Positions 24,801-29,272 of a stretch of DNA of 35,791 bases are shown in pieces. The notes under the pieces were generated by a model. That model did not search any database. It was not told the origin of the DNA and saw only the letters and a program-made list of their open reading frames with translations. Position numbers and translations under genes: made by a program. Within the stretch, counting starts at the first letter, position 1, and each line of letters opens with the position of its first letter. Source of the DNA: Saccoglossus kowalevskii. Lineage: Eukaryota; Hemichordata; Enteropneusta; Harrimaniidae. The stretch lies in NCBI RefSeq assembly GCF_000003605.2, contig NW_003133355.1:67293-103083 (forward strand), given 5' to 3'.

Positions 24801-26900
24801 AATATTTTTGCCATTTTTGGTAAAAAGTGATATTTTCGACTTCTTGTTAAAAACCGCAAGTGCAATTGCTTTGATAATACATATATAGGTACTACATGTG
24901 GACCTCTGAGATTTGTTCATTTTGTAATGATATCTTTAATTCTCTAATTTTGGTGAATATTTTTGTAATTTTTGATAAAAAGTGATATTTTCGACTTCTT
25001 GTTAAAAACCGCAAGTCCGATTGCATTTATATTACATTTATAGGTACTACATGTGGACCTCTCTCAGATTTGTTCATTTTGTAATGATATCTTTAATTCA
25101 CTAATTTTGGTGAATATTTTTGAAATTTTTTGTAAAAAGTGATATTTTTGTCCCATTGCTTGATACTATACATATTGTTCATTTTCTAATGATATCTTCT
25201 GTTCTTTAATTGAAATGTGCATTGCTAACAGCGGAGCTATCTCAGCCGAGAGGCTGCTTGTTATTTTATTGTCATGGTAACAAACTTTTTATTTCACTTC
25301 AGGTGCGAGCTACACATAAATATGAAAGTATGGACACGGATGAACTTAGTTTTGAAAAAGGAGAAATTATATTTGTTGTGCCCTTCGATGATCCAGATGA
25401 TCAGGTGAGTGGCCTCCCCCATTCCAGTAATAGTTTCTTCCACCGGCTACACAATGAGAAACAATGAACAGATGAAATGAAACATTAGGACAAACAATTT
25501 TTTTGAGTCTTGTATAATTTACAATTTATAATACTAACAGAAAACTCTAAAAATGCTAATTTAAATCTGGTTATTAGAAAATTGTCTAATTTATGCAAAT
25601 TTAGGTAAATTATATTAATGATTTTCAACCCCAAACTAATCTGGTTTTTGGGTTGTAAAATACTAGTACTGTAAAATACTTTATTTTCGCTTGGAATTAA
25701 TTTTCACTGAAAAAATGAAAACTAATGTAACAATGAACTAAAAAAATGAAAACTAATGTAATAATGAACCAAAAAATAAAAACTGATGAAACAATGAACC
25801 AAAAAATGAAAACTGATGATACAATGAACCACAAAATGAAAACTGATGATACAATGAACCAAAAAATGAAAACTGATAAAACAATGAAGCAAAAAATGAA
25901 AAGTGATGAAACAATGAATTAAAAAAAATTAGAACTGATGATGCAATGAACCAAAAAATGAAAACTGATAAAACAATGAAGCAAAAAATGAAAAGTGATG
26001 AAACAATGAATTAAAAAAATTAGAACTGATGATGCAATGAACCAAAAAATGGGAACTGATGATACAATGAACCACAAAATGAAAACTGATGATACAATGA
26101 ACCAGAAAATTAGAATTGATAATACAATGAATCAAAAAATTAGAACTGATGATACAATGAACCAAAAAATAAAAACTGATGATACAATGAACCAGAAAAT
26201 GAAAACTGATGAAACAATGAACCAGAAATAAAAACTGATGAAACAATGAACCAAAAATGAAAACTGACGAAACAATGAACCAAAAATGAAAACTGATGAT
26301 ACAATGAACCAGAAAATGAAAACTGATGATACAATGAACTAGAAAATGAAAACTTATGATACAGTGAACCAGAAAATAACTGATGATACAATGAACTAAA
26401 AATGAAAACTAATGATACAATTAACCAGAAAATGAAAACTGATGATACAATGAACTAGAAATGACAACTGATAAAACAATAAACCAAAAATGAAAACTGA
26501 TGATACAATGAACCAGAAAATGAAAACTAACGATACAATGAACTAGAAAATGAAAACGTATAATACAATGAACCAGAAAATAACTGATGATACAATGAAC
26601 CAAAAGTGAAAACTGATATACAATGAACCAGAAAATGAAAACTGATGATACAATGAACTAGAAAATGAAAACTGATGATACAATGAACCAAGAAATGAGA
26701 ACTGATGAAACAATAAACCAAAAATTGAAACAATGAACCAGAAATGAAAACTGATGAAACAATGAATCAAACTACATGTATGAAACAATAAATTTATGTT
26801 CTATCCTTGTTTGTTACAGGATGACGGTTGGTTGATGGGTACAAGATCGTCAGACGGAGCCAGGGGCGTTTTCCCAGAAAATTTTACAATTAAGATATAG
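6824..26900 (+). CDS. BIN1: amphiphysin/BIN1-like N-BAR and SH3 protein (11 coding exons, whole gene span)
   Basis: The coding parts are 6824-6898, 12058-12193, 12814-12908, 15310-15405, 18663-18770, 20158-20243, 21472-21630, 22123-22402, 22950-23102, 25303-25404 and 26820-26900. They total 456 residues, close to shorter BIN1 isoforms. Residues about 9-25 form the H0 amphipathic helix, about 26-240 the BAR dimer that senses and bends membranes, about 250-395 a linker, and 397-456 the SH3 domain that in this family binds dynamin-type proline motifs. Hallmarks are [55 protein letters not shown] and GVFPENF. Exons 4 to 6 are 96, 108 and 86 nt, sizes I recall for vertebrate BIN1. The expected role is membrane tubulation in endocytosis or T-tubule-like structures. 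The linker has no clathrin/AP2-binding motif and no polybasic phosphoinositide segment, unless alternative exons were missed. One invertebrate gene may be ancestral to both AMPH and BIN1, so the symbol marks the family. Confidence 0.95.
7735..7931 (+). mobile_element. MITE family B, copy 1
   Basis: An element of about 200 bp bounded by inverted ends: TACTGAAGAATACTTTATTT on the left and AAAGTAAAGTATTTCACAGT on the right. Sub-terminal blocks of TTTTCGCTGAA and its complement occur inside. It is non-coding and has several relatives in this window. Confidence 0.8.
7981..8078. repeat. (AGAAT)n pentanucleotide array, possible retroposon tail
   Basis: About 19 units of AGAAT/TGAAT. On the - strand it reads as AATAAAGCATTATTC followed by (AATTCTATTCT)n, the form taken by simple-repeat tails of some LINEs and SINEs, so it may mark the 3' end of a minus-strand retroposon. 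Next to it a segment AAATAAACTACACATACAAT occurs twice (about 8145 and 8226). Confidence 0.7.
8496..8712 (+). mobile_element. MITE family B, copy 2
   Basis: Ends are TACTGTAGAATACTTTATTT and AATAAAGTATTCCACAGTAT, which are inverted repeats of one another. The interior matches copy 1 closely, including CCGTGAAAATAAAATCCAG and TTTTTTTCCTATATTTCACA. Confidence 0.88.
9049..9246 (-). mobile_element. MITE family B, copy 3 (inverted)
   Basis: It begins TTACTGTGAAATACTTTATT and carries the family interior in the opposite orientation to copies 1 and 2 (GGCTTTTTGGGCATTTTG, then TATAGGAAAAAAAGTATATT). The far end is truncated after AATAAATTCCAAGC, before the terminal AAAGTATTYYACAGTA. Confidence 0.82.
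10055..10230 (+). repeat. imperfect direct duplication (about 115 bp)
   Basis: GCACATTAAATTACCATGAT with the following GATGGTCACA segment recurs about 113 bases later as GTGCATTAAATTGCCATAAT and GATGGTCACATTG. Two copies are visible and no gene lies in them. Confidence 0.6.
10314..10726. other. assembly gap (413 N)
   Basis: A run of N inside intron 1. Open frames drawn across it on either strand are artefacts of unknown bases. Confidence 1.
11790..12024 (-). mobile_element. tRNA-derived SINE, head next to exon 2
   Basis: On the - strand the sequence carries an RNA polymerase III A-box-like TAGCATAGTGG at 12010-12000 and a B-box-like AGTTCAAATCC at 11968-11958, about 31 bases apart as in a tRNA gene. 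The lower-strand continuation to about 11790 looks like a SINE body. The tRNA stems are not well preserved, so this is a retroposon rather than a working tRNA. The head lies 34-36 bases before the exon 2 acceptor. The left limit is approximate. Confidence 0.62.
12058..12193 (+). CDS. BIN1: exon 2: BAR domain, helix 1
   Basis: It encodes residues 26-70 plus one base of codon 71. It begins [20 protein letters not shown], matches the most conserved part of amphiphysin BAR domains, and continues [19 protein letters not shown]. The acceptor is TTCATAG and the donor AAAG/GTTGGT. The initial ATG codon is internal, not a translation start. Confidence 0.95.
12667..12790 (+). repeat. 37-bp minisatellite just before exon 3
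   Basis: Three full units and a partial fourth of ACCGGTTTTGACAGATGACC plus AGTTTACACTGGATTAA. Units 1 and 3 differ at only one base (ACCGG/ACCAG). The array ends 23 bases before exon 3, within the region where a branch point would be expected. Confidence 0.92.
12814..12908 (+). CDS. BIN1: exon 3: BAR domain
   Basis: It completes codon 71 (Ala) and encodes residues 72-102, [20 protein letters not shown] then [11 protein letters not shown]. This corresponds to the family segment [20 protein letters not shown]. The acceptor is TTTATTTCAG, the donor GTTTGT, and the 3' phase is 0. Confidence 0.95.
13230..13705 (+). repeat. tandem/dispersed repeat with GATGAAACTTGGTA motif (3 diverged units)
   Basis: Three related blocks each contain a CCACNGATATC or AAGAACCA start, GATGAAACTTGGTA, a TGCGCAGA motif and an end resembling ATATTAATTACYTAATTTGCATAATT. 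Spacing is about 150-180 bases. Parts recur in intron 5 (near 19270, 19400 and 19930), so this is a dispersed family. Confidence 0.6.
13925..14065 (+). repeat. dispersed repeat (CCACCAGACTTTCTCGCCC family)
   Basis: CACCAGACTTTCTCGCCCAA recurs at 20267 in intron 6, and the following CTGGAAATAAACC...AACAGACAAAATTTT...GGAAAGTGCAGACTATTTTG recurs, with an insertion, at 19660-19795 in intron 5. Three partial copies therefore lie in this one gene. No terminal repeats were found. Confidence 0.6.
14164..14358 (-). mobile_element. MITE family B, copy 4 (diverged)
   Basis: The order of motifs follows copy 5 just downstream (GAAATACTTCATTTTTGCTG at the start, AGCGAAAATAGCGAAAAATT near the end), with many more substitutions and a truncated right terminus. 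It lies only about 30 bases from copy 5 in the same orientation. Confidence 0.7.
14387..14597 (-). mobile_element. MITE family B, copy 5 (complete)
   Basis: Ends are TACTGTGGAATACTTTATTT and AATAAAGTATTCTACAGTA, near-perfect inverted repeats of about 30 bp including TTCGCTGGAATTAATTTTCG. This is the best preserved copy in its orientation. Confidence 0.9.
15310..15405 (+). CDS. BIN1: exon 4: BAR domain (donor lies in a tandem duplication)
   Basis: It encodes residues 103-134, [20 protein letters not shown] then [12 protein letters not shown], matching NNDLLWMDYHQKL...GQFPDIK in vertebrate BIN1, and 32 codons as there. The donor is AAA/GTATGT. The last 20 coding bases are the start of the first unit of a 90/91-bp tandem array, so identical donors exist further downstream. 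Confidence 0.93.
15386..15748 (+). repeat. 90/91-bp tandem array spanning the exon 4 splice donor (4 copies)
   Basis: Units start at 15386, 15476, 15567 and 15658. Each contains TCAATTTCAAGAYATGAAA followed by GTATGTAC, a CTAAT, and CCCTCTRTGNCTCAG. The first copy begins inside exon 4. The first period is 90, the later ones 91. Donor-like GTATGT recurs at 15496, 15587 and about 15678. Confidence 0.95.
15749..16565 (+). other. intron 4, left part, no gene
   Basis: Contains a local duplication of AATAAAAATGCTCTTAAGRTACTC (about 15896 and 15986) with AAAGTTCTNAATGACAATAAG. Otherwise it is AT-rich sequence without coding signs. Confidence 0.5.
16989..18347. mobile_element. 1359-bp DNA transposon with 71-bp perfect TIRs and 9-bp TSD (Mutator-like, non-autonomous)
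   Basis: Bases 16989-17059 and 18277-18347 are exact inverted repeats of 71 bp starting TACCCCAGACCATTCGTCCC. The element is flanked by direct GTAAATTGC at 16980-16988 and 18348-18356. The matching arm of the disrupted fold-back element shows this 9-mer only once, which confirms it as target duplication. Nine-base duplications with long TIRs are typical of Mutator-like elements, but the superfamily is inferred. No transposase is visible. The interior has two imperfectly duplicated blocks (about 17340-17600 and 17655-18030), one with a 79-codon open frame. Just inside both ends lie CCAAT boxes plus a GACGTCAC or GTCACGTGAC element. Identical TIRs suggest recent movement. Confidence 0.88.
17759..17998 (+). 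CDS. possible captured first exon inside the transposon
   Basis: An ATG in a YY1-like GCGATGGCGAC context opens 79 codons: [20 protein letters not shown] and onward. It includes [17 protein letters not shown], with a C-x2-C-x-C pattern that could bind metal, and [11 protein letters not shown]. Composition is protein-like and GC content is higher than in the flanking intron. No known family is assigned. It may be a host first exon captured by the element, a fragment of the autonomous relative, or chance. A related but broken copy lies in the first internal block. Confidence 0.35.
   Translation: MATPEKHRVTVHSCISTPKKYIHIVADDYCRLCSCSLRVCGQLKSCVNLFKPGKAGGITCPTTFKFKTTFHNFLTFNLQ
18425..18662 (+). 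other. intron 4, right end
   Basis: TCTCCAAAGTAGAGTCGTA at 18493 repeats the sequence at 16570 on the other side of the fold-back element, followed by loosely similar sequence, so a direct repeat of about 100 bases flanks the nested insertion. A long T-rich tract ending TTTTTAG forms the exon 5 acceptor. Confidence 0.55.
18663..18770 (+). CDS. BIN1: exon 5: BAR domain, concave-face basic segment
   Basis: It encodes residues 135-170, [20 protein letters not shown] then [16 protein letters not shown], 36 codons as in vertebrate BIN1. It contains the family signature [14 protein letters not shown] and the basic KKKDEAK that lies on the membrane-facing side of the BAR dimer. The donor is GTAGTG. 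Confidence 0.97.
19014..19480 (+). repeat. dispersed repeat with AGCCCCCGTTCGG head and about 130-150-bp internal units
   Basis: It starts AGCCCCCGTTCGGTCGAAGT, whose CCCGTTTTCGG-type head folds onto CGAAAACGGGGAC, followed by GTGCGTCCGTGCGTCCGTCT. About three units each contain CATTCAAAYTTGGTACAT and a GATGGYCGACTGGCAGSCATCTTG motif. One 98-codon open frame here is a by-product. Confidence 0.65.
20158..20243 (+). CDS. BIN1: exon 6: BAR domain, helix 3
   Basis: It encodes residues 171-198, [20 protein letters not shown] then EELPSLYD, plus two bases of codon 199. It matches [21 protein letters not shown]. The length of 86 nt equals the vertebrate exon. The acceptor is preceded by a pure T tract and the donor is GTATGT. 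Confidence 0.97.
20792..20955 (-). mobile_element. MITE family A, complete copy in intron 6
   Basis: Left end TTAAAGCGAGAGGGTCGTCA and right end TGACGACTCCCCCGCTTTGA are inverted repeats of about 30 bp. The interior, read on the - strand, holds GCGTGTCATTGTTTACATAC and GTTGTTATCGTCGGTTGGGA. Confidence 0.85.
21036..21460 (+). repeat. 35-bp minisatellite ending at the exon 7 acceptor (about 12 units)
   Basis: Units of TGTGTTTCCAAATTGCAATT plus TTTCAATAAGTTCTC are almost identical. The twelfth unit runs into TGTGTTTACTTCACAG, so the pyrimidine tract and AG of exon 7 directly continue the array. Long open frames over it arise from three 35-bp units making 105 bases. Confidence 0.96.
21472..21630 (+). 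CDS. BIN1: exon 7: end of BAR domain
   Basis: It completes Ser199 and encodes residues 200-251, [40 protein letters not shown] and onward to VGRPS, plus two bases of Arg252. It corresponds to [23 protein letters not shown] and the following LNDVL segment, which are separate exons in vertebrates as I recall. The donor is AAG/GTGAGT. Confidence 0.95.
22123..22402 (+). CDS. BIN1: exon 8: linker, Ser/Pro-rich
   Basis: It completes Arg252 and encodes residues 253-345. It starts [20 protein letters not shown], with SP/SP/TP sites for proline-directed kinases, and ends [18 protein letters not shown] then [10 protein letters not shown]. The last part resembles the ATVNGTVEGG segment before the vertebrate BIN1 SH3 domain. 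No clathrin or AP2 box (DLDFDP-, PWDLW- or FEDNF-type) is present. Choosing acceptor CTAG/A keeps the frame; the next AG would give an early stop. The donor is GTAATT. Confidence 0.9.
22403..22949 (+). repeat. about 130-bp tandem repeat array filling intron 8
   Basis: Blocks containing GCCCTCTAGTGTTGTA, ATTCATCTGATGACCTTTGT and CCTACCATGCTGC recur with periods near 125-136, giving three to four diverged copies. The last copy continues into the start of exon 9 (to about 22981). Confidence 0.85.
22950..23102 (+). CDS. BIN1: exon 9: threonine-rich linker leading to SH3 (start uncertain)
   Basis: The 3' part [11 protein letters not shown], just before donor GTAGGA, matches the ELPPGFLYK/DLPPGFMFK segment before the SH3 domain, so the frame is certain. 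Upstream the frame reads [17 protein letters not shown], encoded by CAA/ACA microsatellite. Exon 8 ends in phase 0, and acceptor CCAAG/TTA at 22949/22950 fits that phase. The better-looking CCCAG/CA at 23001 would need one extra base. With the 22950 start the first residues, [14 protein letters not shown], come partly from tandem repeat. A missed small exon is the alternative. Confidence 0.7.
23103..24247 (+). other. intron 9, left part, no gene
   Basis: Contains a local repeat of TATGATTTCACTNTGTAAAATGACAAATTATCACTA (23478 and 23619) and some hairpin-like patches near 23228-23300. No coding exon is supported. Confidence 0.5.
24248..24392 (+). mobile_element. MITE family A, complete copy in intron 9
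   Basis: Left end TTTAACGCGGGGGAGTCGTC and right end GTGACGACCCTCTCGCTTTA are inverted repeats. The interior is GGCCATAGCATGTCATTGTT and CTACCTATGAGCCTTTGC, in the same orientation as the copy at 3186. Confidence 0.85.
24449..25262 (+). repeat. 814-bp repeat element with AGCTCCGCT head and 156-bp internal units
   Basis: The head TTTAGCTCCGCTGTCGACTT pairs with CGAGCGGAGCTTATATGAG to form a hairpin. The tail is AGCGGAGCTATCTCAGCCGA. Between them lie about four tandem units of 155-157 bp marked by AAAAAGTGATATTTTCGACT and TTTGTTCATTTTGTAATGAT. Head and tail share GCGGAGCT, so this is one element with an expanded middle. Confidence 0.75.
25303..25404 (+). CDS. BIN1: exon 10: SH3 domain, first part
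   Basis: It encodes residues 397-430, [20 protein letters not shown] then [14 protein letters not shown]. This covers the first strand (ATHKY in place of ALYDY), the acidic RT loop DTDELSF and the diverging turn KGE. Both splice sites, YK/VRA and DDQ/DDG, are at the same places as in vertebrate BIN1. The acceptor is CACTTCAG, the donor GTGAGT. Confidence 0.97.
25670..25714 (-). mobile_element. MITE family B, terminal fragment
   Basis: ACTGTAAAATACTTTATTTT plus CGCTTGGAATTAATTTTCAC is the family's terminal inverted repeat. It breaks off directly into the 30-bp minisatellite, so only one end remains. Confidence 0.8.
25706..26769 (+). repeat. 29/30-bp minisatellite in intron 10 (about 35 units)
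   Basis: Units of about AAAATGAAAACTGATGATAC plus AATGAACCA repeat for over 1 kb, with single-base length changes. A few larger repeats are present (for example 25870-25925 recurs at 25963-26018). The 30-bp period yields long open frames on both strands (such as repeats of [10 protein letters not shown] on the - strand), which are by-products. The array ends about 50 bases before exon 11. Confidence 0.96.
26820..26900 (+). CDS. BIN1: exon 11: SH3 domain end and stop
   Basis: It encodes residues 431-456, [20 protein letters not shown] then NFTIKI, followed by TAG. Trp434 and Pro449/Phe452 are the ligand-binding SH3 residues of the GWL and GVFPENF motifs. The loop between them is shorter than in vertebrate BIN1, which has a WNQHKELEKC-like insert. 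The acceptor is TTTGTTACAG. Confidence 0.97.
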   Translation, partial: DDGWLMGTRSSDGARGVFPENFTIKI

Positions 26901-26915
26901 GATTCATCTATCACG

Positions 26916-27023
26916 CACTGTAAACCGATTTATTATTGCGAGAGACTAATTTTTTGCAAATTACGTAGTAGTGTTCTTTTTCATGAAAATTTCTCGCATC
27001 AAAAAATGAAATGGTTTACAGTG
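26916..27023. repeat. 108-bp inverted-repeat (MITE-like) hairpin in the presumed 3' UTR
   Basis: CACTGTAAACC at the left and GGTTTACAGTG at the right are exact complements, with TTGCGAGAGA against TTTCTCGCATC further in. It begins 15 bases after the stop codon, so the mRNA is likely to contain it. A TATAAA hexamer at about 27037 is the only polyadenylation-like signal close by. Confidence 0.75.
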
Positions 27024-27174
27024 TATTCTAAGGATTTATAAAACTTAGTGTAACATGCTTGAAGAATCTAACGTAGTGGCATGAAATAGATATGATCTGT
27101 TCACAAGAATACGCAGCTTTCTGGATCTAGTTGGATCTTCCTTTCGTTCTCTTCACTTCCATACCTACACCTGG

Positions 27175-27414
27175 TTAAGAATAAGATGTGGTGTTCTGCA
27201 GTTTGCGATTGTAAGACGTGGTTCCTTTCGGTTTGCGATTGTAAGACGTGGTTCTTTTCGGTTTGCGATTGTAAGACGTGATTCTCTTAGGTTTGCGATT
27301 GTAAGACGTGCTTCTCACAGGTTTGCGATTGTAAGACGTGGTTCTTTTCGGTTTGCGATTGTAAGACGTGGTATTCTGCGGTTCAGCAATTATTATCACT
27401 CGTTTAGGTGGCTG
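27175..27414 (-). CDS. possible - strand exon of basic decapeptide repeats
   Basis: On the - strand, after an acceptor-like TTTGCTGCACAG, the frame reads QPPKRVIIIAEPQN and then seven units of TTSYNRKPKR type, to a TAA at 27177-27175. Each unit is exactly 30 bases: 20 are nearly invariant and 10 vary (KPKR, KPVR, KPKG, KLQN). There is no ATG in the frame, so it could only be an internal or last exon of a - strand gene. No family is recognised. A non-coding minisatellite is equally possible. Confidence 0.3.
   Translation of the reverse strand, partial: QPPKRVIIIAEPQNTTSYNRKPKRTTSYNRKPVRSTSYNRKPKRITSYNRKPKRTTSYNRKPKGTTSYNRKLQNTTSYS
27193..27380. repeat. 30-bp minisatellite with 20-bp fixed core
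   Basis: Six copies of GTTTGCGATTGTAAGACGTG are separated by 10-base variable spacers such as GTTCTTTTCG, ATTCTCTTAG and CTTCTCACAG. A seventh, degenerate unit lies on the left. The core is exact in all six copies. Confidence 0.95.
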
Positions 27415-27994
27415 CTGTGCAGCAAACGTTGTTCAAGATGGCAATGATCACTGACCACCGGTAATACCCGCCAAGGATTGGCGTACACGCAACGTCAAAT
27501 GAAACGATCTACACTTGGCTCATCAGAGCAATACTATCACACACCGTTGCTTTGATGACTATCCGATAAATTATTCAAGCAGGGGTAGATTTTGCATGAA
27601 GATTGCATCAGCCTTTGTCGCTTGTACGGACCAGCGAACAGTTGACGCTGGTCGTCAAATGAATTTTGGTTTTCCCCCTATGTATACAAGTTTTTAGAGA
27701 GTAAACTTTCTATATATCAGCTGAATAATCATTCTTGTTTTTTTAAATAATCATGCTATTGTGTGTTTATGCTAGGAAGATGTCATTTTCCTTTCAAATG
27801 TCGCCAAATTATCATTTGTTTGTGGGTAAAAACTCGCTCATTTTTAAAAAGCGCATCATCCGAATCAAAGTGTTGATGACAATGTCTTCCTGTACACGTC
27901 AAGTGTATTTCGTTTTTACCAATTTCAACTTCGAACAAATGCCCTTTCACTGTCGTTGCTAACATATAACCTTCCGCCAAGCAGTCTTGTTAAA
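27415..27994. other. downstream sequence, no supported gene
   Basis: Short open frames on both strands (60-69 codons) show no motif or splice context. No repeat structure is evident. Confidence 0.45.
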
Positions 27995-28120
27995 TTAAAG
28001 CCACCTACGCATGCCCGGGATTTGAGTCCCAAGCGACGATAACAACACGATGCTTGTTTGTAAACAATGACATGTTAATTCCATCTGACACATGTGCAGG
28101 TGACGACTCCCCCGCTTTAA
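27995..28120 (-). mobile_element. MITE family A, shortened copy
   Basis: Starts ATTAAAGCCACCTACGCATG and ends GGTGACGACTCCCCCGCTTT. The interior has GATAACAACACGATGCTTGT and GTAAACAATGACATG, in the same orientation as the copy at 20792 but with an internal deletion. Confidence 0.8.
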
Positions 28121-28827
28121 TAATCTGATGAGTCTTCAAGAATTTTGATAGAAACCAGTTTTCAAATTACAGTGTTGTAAAAAGATTTTAGCCGCAAATC
28201 TGCACCAATTTTCGGTTTCATTTGAAAAATCGATTTTAAATGTTGAGTTTATGAATTCATACTGTATTTTATATTTGGATAACCCAACACATCATTTGCA
28301 CATAGTGAAGTTGGGAAAATTGGAAACAATGTGTCCAGTGTAAAATATTTCCAGAGAAGAATGCAACATCTCATTTGCATATTGGGAAAGTTGGAAACCA
28401 TGAGTCTAGTGCTAAAAACAAAACACGTAATTTGCATATATTGAGTTTTTTCACACAAGAATGCAAACGTATAATTTTTGAGTATTAGAGAACTAGAAAC
28501 AAAATTATTTTCAATGAATTTTTTGTCATTCATACATTACTGTGCTTGATTTACCAAGTAGCCATACATGTAATTTGCGTACATTGAGGTTGGAAAAATT
28601 GAAAGCAAACCTATTTCCAGAGAAAAATGCAGGATAGGAGACTTAGAAAACACAAGTCCTTTGCAGTTTTATCTAAAAGAAGAATGTAATTTGTATTTAT
28701 TGAGGTTTCGTGTTAAGGTAATTTGCTACTATCAAAAAAATTTCACACTAAATTATTCAAAAACTGTTGTGTAATGATTTGAATAAGTCATTCATGTTTG
28801 AAGTTTTTTTTTTTTACAGAGAAAGAA
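28121..28827. repeat. loosely repetitive AT-rich stretch
   Basis: The phrases ATTTGCATATTG, GGGAAAGTTGGAAAC and AGAATGCAA recur at roughly 60-70-base spacing (28290-28690), suggesting an old, decayed tandem array. No gene is seen. Confidence 0.45.
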
Positions 28828-29040
28828 TTACTGTAAAACATGTTGAAAAAGCTGCATGCAATTTTAGCGAATTGTGGTGAAATGACGTAATAGCGAAATG
28901 TTGATTTAGCGAATCTCTCGTCATTGTTGATTTCTTTGTATGGTGGCCATTTTGAATTGATAATAAAGTCATTAGCGATATCTTGAATTAGCGAATCAGT
29001 TCTGCCGCTAAATTCGCGAAAAAGACATGTTTTACAGTAT
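28828..29040. mobile_element. MITE family C (about 213 bp)
   Basis: Left TTACTGTAAAACATGTTG and right ACATGTTTTACAGTATG are inverted. The sub-terminal regions carry repeated TTAGCGAAT / AATAGCGAAA blocks in both directions. It is non-coding; one copy is found in the window. Confidence 0.8.
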
Positions 29041-29125
29041 GTGTTTAAAAGAAAACATGCAAAATAATTTTGGAACATTTTCCATCGGGATCTATGTTAA
29101 ACACAATATTCCTTGATGACTTTTA

Positions 29126-29272
29126 TTAAAGCGCACGCACGGGACTTCAGTCCCAAACGATGATAACAACACATGCTGAAAACGCAAAGGCTCATGGGTA
29201 GACGCTTGTTTGTAAACAATGACACGCTATGGCCAACAGACGCATGCGCAGGTGGCGACACCCTACTTTAAA
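29126..29272 (-). mobile_element. MITE family A, complete copy downstream of the gene
   Basis: It starts TTAAAGCGCACGCACGGGAC and ends CGCATGCGCAGGTGGCGACA then CCCTACTTTAA. The interior GGGTAGACGCTTGTTTGTAA and CAATGACACGCTATGGCCAA matches the copy at 20792 closely. Confidence 0.85.

Noticed and set aside
26037-26788. Long overlapping open frames on both strands with repeated [10 protein letters not shown]-like or [10 protein letters not shown]-like peptides
   Set aside because: They follow from a 29/30-bp minisatellite whose unit has no stop in several frames. Frame changes between units break each one, and they lie within intron 10.
27193-27380. CRISPR-like pattern of 20-bp constant and 10-bp variable segments
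   Set aside because: The genome is animal, the spacers are only 10 bases and similar to one another, and there are no cas genes. It is a minisatellite or a protein repeat.
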